This document shows positions 29,168 through 35,634 of a stretch of 35,634 nt of DNA, in pieces. The notes beneath the pieces were generated by a model that was not told the origin of the DNA, made no database searches, and saw nothing but the letters and a program-made list of their open reading frames with translations. The stretch is from an uncultured Eisenbergiella sp. GTDB taxonomy: Bacteria > Bacillota > Clostridia > Lachnospirales > Lachnospiraceae. Location: assembly GCA_947626725.1 (NCBI GenBank), contig CANQTI010000002.1:1-35634 (forward strand). Direction: 5' to 3'. The first letter of the stretch is position 1, and each line of letters opens with the position of its first letter. The position numbers and the translations under genes were made by a program.

Positions 29168-29393
29168 GATTGAAAAAAAGATCCTGGAGCTGGTATGTCA
29201 AAGAACCGGTTCGGATGATATCGATATGGAGATGGATATAATGGAGGACGTCGGCTTTTCCTCCCTGGAAGCGATGGAGCTGATCACGGAACTGGAGGAG
29301 GCGTTTCGGATCCGTATTCCCGCGATTGCGCTGCGGAGAGTCATGACGCTGTCCGATCTTGCGGATGTGGTCGAGGAAAAGCTTAAAAAATAG
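29157..29393 (+). CDS. Dedicated acyl carrier protein of the polysaccharide operon
   Basis: 78 residues, acidic, four-helix ACP pattern. The phosphopantetheine Ser is in MEDVGFSSLEAMELITELEE, an SSL version of the usual DSL motif, followed by EAFRIRIPAIALRRV. It is clearly different from the acpP copy at 345. AAAGGAG lies upstream of ATG 29157, inside the end of the acyltransferase gene. With two ANL ligases just upstream it probably receives an activated acid from them. The last codons (KLKK, stop) are part of repeat copy 3, so the repeat also shapes the protein end. Confidence 0.88.
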   Translation: MRDEIEKKILELVCQRTGSDDIDMEMDIMEDVGFSSLEAMELITELEEAFRIRIPAIALRRVMTLSDLADVVEEKLKK

Positions 29394-29473
29394 CCGTCCG
29401 GCTATTTTCAAGCTCGGGATTTGTGCTGCCGCACAAAGTCCCCCCTGATTCAAATGCCGCCTGATCGGCGGCA
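29381..29473 (+). repeat. Multi-hairpin intergenic repeat, copy 3 (overlaps the carrier-protein stop)
   Basis: Stem A: GCTTAAAAAATAGCC (29381-29395) with GGCTATTTTCAAGC (29400-29413), imperfect by one base. Stem B: GGGATTTGTG (29416-29425) with CACAAAGTCCC (29432-29442), one bulge. Stem C: GCCGCC (29456-29461) with GGCGGC (29467-29472). The TTTGTG/CACAAA core of stem B is shared with copies 1 and 2. The CGGAATGG tail is missing. The glycosyltransferase start follows 15 nt later. Confidence 0.75.
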
Positions 29474-29487
29474 GAATAAGAGGAAGT

Positions 29488-30594
29488 ATGAAGGTTCTGA
29501 TGTGCTGTTCCGATATCAATACTTATAAGGGCGGAATGGTATCGGTGGTGAAAAACTACCTGTCATGGGAGAAGTGGGACGATATCCAAATCTGCTTTGT
29601 TCCGACGCATATCGAGGGAAGCAGAGGAAGGAAAAGCCTCTACTTTTTTAATGCGTATCGGAAAATATGGAGGCTGCTTCGAAAAGGGGAGATCGATATT
29701 GCCCATCTCCATATGGCGGAGAGGGGGAGTTTTTACCGAAAAGCGCTCATCCTCAGACTGTGCAGACGGTTCGGCGTGCCGGTGATCCTGCATCATCATG
29801 CGGCGGAATTTGAAGCCTTTTATGACGGTCTTTCCAAAAGACAAAAAGCGTTTGTGAGGGATACGTTTATGGCAGCGGCTGTGAATCTTGTGTTGGGAGA
29901 ATACTGGAACAGCCGCCTTTTGGGAAGTCTGTCGCCGGGGAATACGCGGATTCTTTACAATGCGGTGAGGGTTCCGGAAACATTCCCTGACAGGAGCGGA
30001 TGCACGGAGCTGCTGTTTTTGGGACGTTTGGGACAGCGGAAGGGAACCTATGAGCTGCTGGAGGCGCTTAGTCGGGTCAACGGGGAACTGCCCGGAGAGG
30101 TCCGCTGCAGATTCTGCGGTGACGGTGAGGTCAGGCAAGTCAGGGAGCGGATCCGGGCACTTGGGCTGGAAAAAAGAATCGCTCATGTCGGTTGGATTGA
30201 CGGGGAGGAGAAAAAGAGGGTCATGGCGCGCACAGCGGTTCATATTCTCCCTTCCTGGAACGAAGGGCTGCCCATGTCGATTTTGGAAACCATGGCGGAA
30301 GGGATTCCCAGCATCGCGACGGATATTGCAGCGGTTCCGGAGGCCGTGAAAAACGGAAAAAACGGGATTCTCATTCAGCCAGGGGATGTGGACGGGCTGG
30401 CGGAGGCGATACGGCAGATGGTGTTTCGGCCGGAACAGAGATTGGAGTTCGGCCGGAAAAGCTATGAAACGGCAAGAGAGCGATTTTCTCTGGAATGCCA
30501 TATGGCGGAGCTTGCGGCCATATACAGGGAAACGGCTGCAAAGCGGCGCCCAGGCAGGAAGCACACGGAAAGGAACATGCGGAGACGGACATGA
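29488..30594 (+). CDS. Glycosyltransferase family 4
   Basis: 368 residues, GT-B fold retaining transferase. The N-terminal acceptor domain has MCCSDINTYKGGMVSVVKNYL and the C-terminal donor domain has ELLFLGRLGQRKGTYELLEAL and the signature NEGLPMSILETMAEGIPSIATD with two Glu residues. A nucleotide-sugar donor, possibly the heptose made by this operon, is added to a lipid-linked acceptor in the cytoplasm. AGAGGAAG lies before ATG 29488. The stop overlaps the next start (ATGA). Confidence 0.9.
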   Translation: MKVLMCCSDINTYKGGMVSVVKNYLSWEKWDDIQICFVPTHIEGSRGRKSLYFFNAYRKIWRLLRKGEIDIAHLHMAERGSFYRKALILRLCRRFGVPVILHHHAAEFEAFYDGLSKRQKAFVRDTFMAAAVNLVLGEYWNSRLLGSLSPGNTRILYNAVRVPETFPDRSGCTELLFLGRLGQRKGTYELLEALSRVNGELPGEVRCRFCGDGEVRQVRERIRALGLEKRIAHVGWIDGEEKKRVMARTAVHILPSWNEGLPMSILETMAEGIPSIATDIAAVPEAVKNGKNGILIQPGDVDGLAEAIRQMVFRPEQRLEFGRKSYETARERFSLECHMAELAAIYRETAAKRRPGRKHTERNMRRRT

Positions 30595-31964
30595 AGCGGG
30601 TTATCGGCCTGAAAAAGGCAGGAATGATCGGGACGCTGACGCTGGGGCTTCTGGCCGCGGGTTTGGGCGAACCCACTGTGGGAAGGGCAGCGTCAGCTTA
30701 TGATCTTTATGCGAAAGAGAATGTGAGGGCGGAGATGGTGCGGCTGCATAACACGCCTCGCAGCGGTCCGGGAGTTTTGCTGGAACATCCCGACTGGTCG
30801 CGGAAAGCGGCGGACCCGGAAAGCGCAGACTGTGCGGACCGGCTGGCGGTATATCTCCAGGGGCTGGCGGAGCAGAAGCAGGTGCTTTTCGGACACCAGA
30901 GCGATACCTATTTTCAGGTATTTGAAGGCACAGAATCAACAGTAAAGGAGCTGACCGGGGATATCAGCGGGATCCTGGGGCTGGACACGCTGACCCTGAC
31001 AGGCAGGGAGCTGGATATTACGGATCCCAAACAGGCGATGGCGAAGGCGCTTGAGATCACAATGGACGCTGCGGAGCAGGGGGCGATCATCACACTGTCC
31101 TGTCACATGCCGAATTTCGGCAGCTCCGGGATTCGGAAGCAAAACGGGAAATGGTATTTCGGAGACTGCCGGCTTGCGGATGCAAAGGATCTTTCCGGAA
31201 ACGCCGGCAGGCGGATCCTTCCGGGGAGAGTCTATCACAGCCGGTTCTGCGCGTATCTGGATATGATCGCTGAATATGGTCTGGCGCTTCAGGAGGAAAA
31301 TATTCCTGTGCTGTTTCGTCCTTTCCACGAAGGAAACGGAGACTGGTTCTGGTGGGGCACGGCGATAAGCGACGCCGATTATCAGGCGCTGTTTCGGTAT
31401 ACGGCGGATTATCTGAGGGGAAAAGGCGTGCACAATTTTCTGTATGTTTATTCTGTGAACGGCCCCGTTGCCGATGAGAAGGAATATCTGGCGAGATATC
31501 CGGGAGACGCTTATGTGGATGTCATGGCCTTCGACCAGTATGACAGCAATATTGCCTATCCGCTTGTCTATAAAGAGGAATTCATGAAATCTTTGGAGAC
31601 CAGCTGCCGGACGGTCAGCGCGGCCGCAGACGGACATGGCAAGATTCCTGCTGTTTCCGAGACCGGAATCTGGGTGCAGAAGCCGGACGGATCGGATCAT
31701 GAGGGGCTTCTTCCGTCAGGCAATCCGATGGCGGGGAAGGACTGGTACGGCCAGCTTGGCCGGATGGCGCAGGAGTACGGAATCCCCTATTACCTTGTAT
31801 GGGTGAGCACCAGCGTCCGGGAAACCCATGTCCCATACCGTTATGATCTGTACCGCGGGCATGAGATGGCGGATGAGTTTCTGGATTTTTATAATCAGCC
31901 TTATTCCATTTTTGCCCATGAGACGAATTTTTATGGGGGAGCGTTTGCGCCGGATCGCGATTGA
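30591..31964 (+). CDS. Secreted GH26 beta-mannanase-like glycoside hydrolase
   Basis: 457 residues. The signal peptide is about residues 1-34 (KRVIGLKKAGMIGTLTLGLLAAG...GRAASA). GH26 catalytic residues are visible: acid/base E247 in FRPFHEGNGDWFWWG and nucleophile E357 in AVSETG. FGHQSDTYF in the N-terminal part also fits the family. GH26 enzymes cut beta-1,4-mannan and related polymers. Being cotranslated with glycosyltransferases, it is more likely to trim, release or edit the self-made polymer than to feed the cell, comparable in logic to PslG or AlgL. ATG 30591 overlaps the previous stop by 4 nt; the ORF-track start at 30495 is internal to the GT4 gene. Confidence 0.88.
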   Translation: MKRVIGLKKAGMIGTLTLGLLAAGLGEPTVGRAASAYDLYAKENVRAEMVRLHNTPRSGPGVLLEHPDWSRKAADPESADCADRLAVYLQGLAEQKQVLFGHQSDTYFQVFEGTESTVKELTGDISGILGLDTLTLTGRELDITDPKQAMAKALEITMDAAEQGAIITLSCHMPNFGSSGIRKQNGKWYFGDCRLADAKDLSGNAGRRILPGRVYHSRFCAYLDMIAEYGLALQEENIPVLFRPFHEGNGDWFWWGTAISDADYQALFRYTADYLRGKGVHNFLYVYSVNGPVADEKEYLARYPGDAYVDVMAFDQYDSNIAYPLVYKEEFMKSLETSCRTVSAAADGHGKIPAVSETGIWVQKPDGSDHEGLLPSGNPMAGKDWYGQLGRMAQEYGIPYYLVWVSTSVRETHVPYRYDLYRGHEMADEFLDFYNQPYSIFAHETNFYGGAFAPDRD

Positions 31965-31977
31965 TGAGGTGAGGACT

Positions 31978-32988
31978 ATGGGAGTGGAAGTGTCGGTAAT
32001 CGTTCCTGTCTGGAATATGGAGTCATATTTGGAGCGTTGTCTGGATTCCCTCGGCTGTCAGGACTTTGAGAGCATGGAGATTTTGCTCATAGACGACGGT
32101 TCCACGGATGCCAGCGGGGAAATCTGCAGGAGATATGAGAACCGCAGCGGAAAGTTCAGGTATTTTCGAAAAGAGAACGGCGGACTGTCGGACGCCAGGA
32201 ATTACGGGATCCGAAAAGCTGCCGGAAAATGGATCGCGTTTGTGGACAGCGACGATTATGTGGAGAAAAATTATGTGCGTGAATTGTGGCAGTGTGCCCA
32301 AAACTGCCGTACCGGCGCAGCGTGCTGCGGATATTATTATGAAGGATGTGGGACGAAGCAGATAAAATCACCGGCTTTTTACGGCAGGATCGGGATCCGG
32401 GAATTTTGGCAGTATATCCTGAGCCACGATGAGGTTGATACGTCTGTCTGCACAAAACTGTTCTCCGCGGAATTGTTTCATGATGTCTTATTTCCGGTCG
32501 GGAAAAAATACGAAGATATTTATACCCTTTATAAACTGATGGACAAAGTCCCGGCGGTGGGATTGGCAGACATGCCTTTATATCATTATGTCAGGCGGAA
32601 CGGTTCTATCTCGCAAAGCTATGGCGCGGCCAATTCCAGAGATATGATCGGGGCATTCCGGGAAATGCTTGGCTATATCAGCCGCCGATATCCGGAGCTT
32701 CTCGGAGCATGCCGGTCGTTTCTGTATCTGGAACACATTTATAATATCAGCAGCTTATCAAAAGCCGGTTTCTTTTCAGACGAGAGCGAGTGGAAAAAGT
32801 CTCGGAACTATATTTTAAAGCATTGGAGACTAGGGCAGCCGGTTCAGAAGAAGAAATACAGGTTCAGCGCATGGCTGATCCGTCTGGTGCCGGGACTTTA
32901 CAGCCGGGCACTGTTCTGTCTGGCAAAAGGAAAGGAGTGGGCAGCTTATGCGCGGCTTGCTGGTCAGCGTTGTGATACCGGTCTATAA
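31978..32988 (+). CDS. Glycosyltransferase family 2 (first of a pair)
   Basis: 336 residues, GT-A fold. VSVIVPVWNMESYLERCLDSL at the N-terminus, ILLIDDGSTDASGEICRRYE, then the metal-binding FVDSDDYVEKN (DxD type) and the FPVGKKYEDIYTLYKL region. It would add one sugar to the repeat unit. ATG 31978 follows GAGGTGAGG, 13 nt after the mannanase stop. The C-terminal 14 codons overlap the next glycosyltransferase by 41 nt. Confidence 0.9.
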   Translation: MGVEVSVIVPVWNMESYLERCLDSLGCQDFESMEILLIDDGSTDASGEICRRYENRSGKFRYFRKENGGLSDARNYGIRKAAGKWIAFVDSDDYVEKNYVRELWQCAQNCRTGAACCGYYYEGCGTKQIKSPAFYGRIGIREFWQYILSHDEVDTSVCTKLFSAELFHDVLFPVGKKYEDIYTLYKLMDKVPAVGLADMPLYHYVRRNGSISQSYGAANSRDMIGAFREMLGYISRRYPELLGACRSFLYLEHIYNISSLSKAGFFSDESEWKKSRNYILKHWRLGQPVQKKKYRFSAWLIRLVPGLYSRALFCLAKGKEWAAYARLAGQRCDTGL

Positions 32989-33976
32989 TGTGGAGGCGTA
33001 TCTGGACCGCTGCATGAATTCGGTAGTGGGACAGAGCTATGGGGAGCTTCAGATCATTCTGGTGGATGACGGTTCCAGAGATCGAAGCGGGAAGCTCTGC
33101 GATGAATGGGCAGCGAGGGATGCCAGGATTCAGGTGATTCATAAACAGAATGAAGGAGCCGGTCCGGCACGGACCAGAGGGATGCAGGAAGCCAGGGGCG
33201 AATACCTGATGTTCATGGATTCGGACGACCGGATCGACGGAAGAACGGTGGAGCGGCTGTTGGATAAGGCTGTCGCGGAAAGCGCGGACGCCTGCTATTG
33301 CGGCTTTGTTGACGTTGATCTGAGCGGAAACGCGAGAAAGGGCATTCCGCCAAAGAAGCTATCTTATGAAGGGAAAGAGATCAGAGAATTTGTCGGTTAC
33401 GCGATCGGCGGGCCGCCGCAGATGACACAGAACTGCTTCTGCGGTTACAGCGCATGTGCCTGCCTCTATAAAATGTCCGTGATCCGGGACGGGGCTGTCA
33501 CGTTCCGGAATGAGAGGAATATATACAGCGAAGACCTGCTTTTTAACGTTGCTTTCTGCAAAAAGGCCGGAAAAGTGGTGATTCTGCCGGAATGTCTTTA
33601 TTACTATTATGCGATGCCGAAATCATCCGGCGGGAGGCCGTTCGAGGCTGTTTTGAACATGCATCGCGTGCTGTGCCAAAGTATCCGGGAGAAATGGGGC
33701 CGGGATGCCTTCCTTCTTCAGAGGATCGAAAGAAGATATATGGATAACCTGATCACATACATTCGGCAGGAAGTGGCCCTGGCGGGCAAAGACGGCTGTC
33801 AGGGCTGTCCGGAGAGGATCCGGCAGGTGTGCAGACAGGAGACGACGCAGGCTGTACTGAGCCGCTATCCGATCGCGAACATGCAGATCCGGCAGAGGAT
33901 CCTGTTTTCGCTGATCCTTCACAGGAGGGAAAGACTGGTATATCTGCTGTTTAAACTCCGATACCGCTCCGGCTGA
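32948..33976 (+). CDS. Glycosyltransferase family 2 (second of a pair)
   Basis: 342 residues. LVSVVIPVYNVEAYLDRCMNS, ILVDDGSRDRSGKLCDEW, GAGPARTRGMQEARGEYLMFMDSDDRIDGRT and YSEDLLFNVAFCKKAGK show a complete GT-A domain similar to its neighbour. A Cys-rich C-terminal segment (DGCQGCPERIRQVC) is a local peculiarity. It is the last gene of the operon. A weak hairpin, CCGCT (33964-33968) / AGCGG (33984-33988), followed by TTTTT, spans the stop and may terminate the operon. A ribosome binding site AAAGGAG lies about 15 nt before the ATG. Confidence 0.88.
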   Translation: MRGLLVSVVIPVYNVEAYLDRCMNSVVGQSYGELQIILVDDGSRDRSGKLCDEWAARDARIQVIHKQNEGAGPARTRGMQEARGEYLMFMDSDDRIDGRTVERLLDKAVAESADACYCGFVDVDLSGNARKGIPPKKLSYEGKEIREFVGYAIGGPPQMTQNCFCGYSACACLYKMSVIRDGAVTFRNERNIYSEDLLFNVAFCKKAGKVVILPECLYYYYAMPKSSGGRPFEAVLNMHRVLCQSIREKWGRDAFLLQRIERRYMDNLITYIRQEVALAGKDGCQGCPERIRQVCRQETTQAVLSRYPIANMQIRQRILFSLILHRRERLVYLLFKLRYRSG

Positions 33977-33995
33977 AACAGAAAGCGGGATTTTT
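33964..33995 (+). terminator. Weak candidate terminator at the operon end
   Basis: CCGCT (33964-33968) and AGCGG (33984-33988) with a 15-nt loop, then a T run (33991-33995). The stem is short, so confidence is low. Nothing stronger is visible before the next promoter. Confidence 0.35.
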
Positions 33996-34061
33996 CAGGA
34001 AAAGGATTCGGGCGCTCCTTTGGATTTTTGCGGAGAAGGGAGGAAAAACTGGAACTTTCAA

Positions 34062-34091
34062 TTGACAGTTTATGGTAGATATCGGTATAAT
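34062..34091 (+). promoter_or_regulatory. Promoter of the symporter gene
   Basis: Perfect TTGACA (34062-34067) and perfect TATAAT (34086-34091) with an 18-nt spacer. AAGGAGG (34115-34121) and ATG 34131 follow. It separates this gene from the polysaccharide operon. Confidence 0.88.
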
Positions 34092-34130
34092 TTTAAGTTG
34101 AGAAAATTTCTTATAAGGAGGATGTTACAA

Positions 34131-35363
34131 ATGAAAGCCTTAAAAGCTGTCATGAGAAAGGACAGGCTGTTCATCCGCGTCGCCATAGGTTTTGTCCTGG
34201 GCGTTCTGCTCGGTATTCTGCTGCCCGATCTCAGCATCAAGACCAAGGTCGTGGGCGATATCTATCTGAATATGATCAAGCTCATGATCATCCCCATCGT
34301 GTTCTGCGCGGTGTTCTGCGGTATCGCCAACATCCGTGACGGAGCGCTGCTGCGCCGCATCGGCGCGCGGACCGTGATCCTTTATGTGGTTATGTTCGTG
34401 GCCTCGTCCGTGGTATCCCTGGCGATCGCCTGGATCATCCGTCCGGGCCTGGGCACGGTGTTTGACAACGCGCCCACCTACGATCCGGCCAATCTGGTGA
34501 CGCCTACCGTTTCCAGCTTCCTGGCGAATATCGTTCCGTCCAACATCATTCAGGCGGCTGCCAACGGCGACACCCTGCCGGTGATTCTGTTCACCATCGT
34601 CTGCGCGGTGGCTGTTGTGGCGGTGGAAGATAAGGCGAAGCCGGTGCTGGATCTCGTCAACGGCCTTTCGTCCGTCATGTTCAAGGTTCTGGGATATTTC
34701 ATGGAGTTCTCTCCCATCGGCGTCATGTCCCTGATGGCCTTCTCCGTGGCGCAGTACGGCGCGGGCATTTTCGGCGCGCTGGCGAAGTACATCGGCACCT
34801 GCTGGCTGGCCTGTATCGTCACGTTCCTCGTGGTCATGGTCCTGCCGGTGTGGCTCTACACCAAGGTCAGCCCCGTCAAATTCATGAAGGCCTGCGGCAA
34901 GGTCGCTCTGGTGACGCTTTCCACGACCTCCTCCGCGGCGACCCTGCCCACCACCATCAACGTCAGCGTGGACGATCTGGGCGCGCCCGAGGATATTTCC
35001 CGGTTCACCCTGCCTCTGGGCTGTACCATCAACATGTGCGGCGGCGCCTGCTCTTTCTGCTGTCTGGCCGTGTTTGTATCTGATTTTTACGGCATCAATC
35101 TCCCTCTGGGGACGATCATTTTCCTGGTGCTCGTGGCGACGCTGATCAACATGGCGGCCCCCGGGATCCCCGGCGGCGGCGTGGTGCTGGGCGCTTCCTT
35201 CCTTTCCATCATCGGTCTGCCTTTCGACCTGATGGGCGCCATCAGCGGCTTCTACCGTCTGCTTGACATGGCCTTTACCACCATGAACGTGGAAGGCGAT
35301 GTGGCGGCGAATCTGATCATCGCCAAGAGTGTGGGCGAATACGACGCTTCTCGCGCCAAATGA
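34131..35363 (+). CDS. Dicarboxylate/amino acid:cation symporter (DAACS/Glt family)
   Basis: 410 residues with about eight transmembrane helices and re-entrant loops. The family serine-rich loop is STTSSAATLPTT and the C-terminal loop is AAPGIPGGGVVLGAS. The TM7 motif, NMDGT in glutamate and aspartate carriers, reads NMCGG here, so substrate or cation coupling may differ. It imports a dicarboxylate or small amino acid with Na+ or H+. GC is visibly higher than in the polysaccharide operon, consistent with core genome. The ORF-track start at 34020 is upstream of the promoter; ATG 34131 with AAGGAGG is correct. The stop overlaps the next ATG (ATGA). Confidence 0.9.
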   Translation: MKALKAVMRKDRLFIRVAIGFVLGVLLGILLPDLSIKTKVVGDIYLNMIKLMIIPIVFCAVFCGIANIRDGALLRRIGARTVILYVVMFVASSVVSLAIAWIIRPGLGTVFDNAPTYDPANLVTPTVSSFLANIVPSNIIQAAANGDTLPVILFTIVCAVAVVAVEDKAKPVLDLVNGLSSVMFKVLGYFMEFSPIGVMSLMAFSVAQYGAGIFGALAKYIGTCWLACIVTFLVVMVLPVWLYTKVSPVKFMKACGKVALVTLSTTSSAATLPTTINVSVDDLGAPEDISRFTLPLGCTINMCGGACSFCCLAVFVSDFYGINLPLGTIIFLVLVATLINMAAPGIPGGGVVLGASFLSIIGLPFDLMGAISGFYRLLDMAFTTMNVEGDVAANLIIAKSVGEYDASRAK

Positions 35364-35634
35364 GGCGCGTAGGATATCAGGGCATGGAGGGCAGCAATTC
35401 GCTGGCCTCCGCCCGCAATATGACCGCTGCTCTCGGCTGGGACGAGGTGGAATATGTGCCGCTGATCACCTCCCGGGGTGTGGTGGACGCGCTGAAGGCC
35501 GGGACCGTGGACTGCGGCGTCATGGCGGTGAACAATCACATCGCCGGCCCGGTGCGAGAGAGTGAAGAGGCCCTGGCCGGGCTGGATTACCGTATTCTGG
35601 AAAAGGATACGATCCCGATCAGCCACTGTCTTTT
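35360..35634 (+). CDS. Prephenate-dehydratase-like protein, 3' end outside the window
   Basis: Absent from the ORF track because it has no stop in the window. The 91 codons visible translate as MRRVGYQGMEGSNSLASARN and onward, with SRGVVDALKAGTVDCGVMAVNNHIAGPVRESEEAL, which matches the substrate-binding-protein-like prephenate dehydratase domain (GxxGsfS start; D-x-GV-x-x-x-N-x-x-x-G-x-V-x-E-x-x-x-x-L). The catalytic Thr-Arg-Phe motif would lie beyond the edge. It overlaps the symporter stop by 4 nt, so the two are translationally coupled. It could be true PheA or one of the PDT-like domains that bind aromatic or other acids. Confidence 0.72.
   Translation, partial: MRRVGYQGMEGSNSLASARNMTAALGWDEVEYVPLITSRGVVDALKAGTVDCGVMAVNNHIAGPVRESEEALAGLDYRILEKDTIPISHCL

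Noticed and set aside
30495-30590. ORF-track extension of the GH26 protein
   Set aside because: It precedes the signal peptide and overlaps the GT4 gene; ATG 30591 begins a proper signal sequence.
35329-35565. 78-residue plus-strand ORF at the right end
   Set aside because: Out of frame with the ATGA-coupled ORF at 35360, which shows prephenate-dehydratase-like motifs.

Overview
The window looks like chromosome from a Gram-positive Clostridia bacterium, most likely Lachnospiraceae. Supporting signs are a GC-rich coding style with AT-rich sigma-A promoters, AGGAGG-type ribosome binding sites, a tatD-rsmA housekeeping pair, an ECF sigma/anti-sigma pair, a giant surface protein ending in a degenerate 'VLG..R..TGD' sorting signal, and a Wzx/Wzy-type glycan locus. 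The taxonomic call is inference from sequence style, not from a search.

Layout. (1) 1-2657 is core genome: a serine tRNA cut by the left edge (minus strand), acpP with a textbook promoter, tatD and rsmA. A multi-hairpin repeat lies between tatD and rsmA. (2) 2752-3076 is a small minus-strand gene resembling the tail of an Rpn-type nuclease, with its own promoter and terminator. (3) 3190-4858 is an ECF sigma factor overlapping a one-span anti-sigma/receptor gene, then a terminator. (4) 4913-10602 is a 1,831-residue, repeat-rich, pilin/adhesin-like wall protein. (5) 10759-12157 is an intact tyrosine recombinase followed by a 481-bp AT-rich segment bounded by 20-bp inverted repeats (19/20 identical). 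This has the structure of an invertible promoter. The only good promoter I see inside it points left, away from the operon. (6) 12201-33976 is one 19-gene, same-strand exopolysaccharide or capsule operon. (7) 34062 to the end holds a dicarboxylate/amino-acid:cation symporter with its own promoter, overlapping the start of a prephenate-dehydratase-like gene that runs off the window.

How the operon works together. A tyrosine recombinase relative that has lost its catalytic Tyr and His residues comes first. Next is a nucleotide-activated heptose module (GmhA isomerase, HddA kinase, HddC-GmhB fusion). A WecG/TagA-type transferase and three further glycosyltransferases build the repeat unit. Wzx flips it and a Wzy-like protein polymerises it. 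Two paralogous Wzz-like co-polymerases, one fused to a degenerate GGDEF domain, probably set chain length. An SGNH hydrolase, a membrane metallophosphoesterase and a secreted GH26 beta-mannanase could modify or trim the polymer. Two tandem ANL adenylating enzymes, a left-handed-helix acyltransferase and a dedicated acyl carrier protein suggest carrier-protein-dependent acylation of the glycan.

The three strongest leads are the inverted-repeat switch with its active/dead recombinase pair, a family of three multi-hairpin intergenic elements with compensatory stem changes (upstream of rsmA, and twice inside the operon), and the acyl-activation cassette plus GGDEF-fused co-polymerase. No database search was run. 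All family calls rest on motifs read from the translations.
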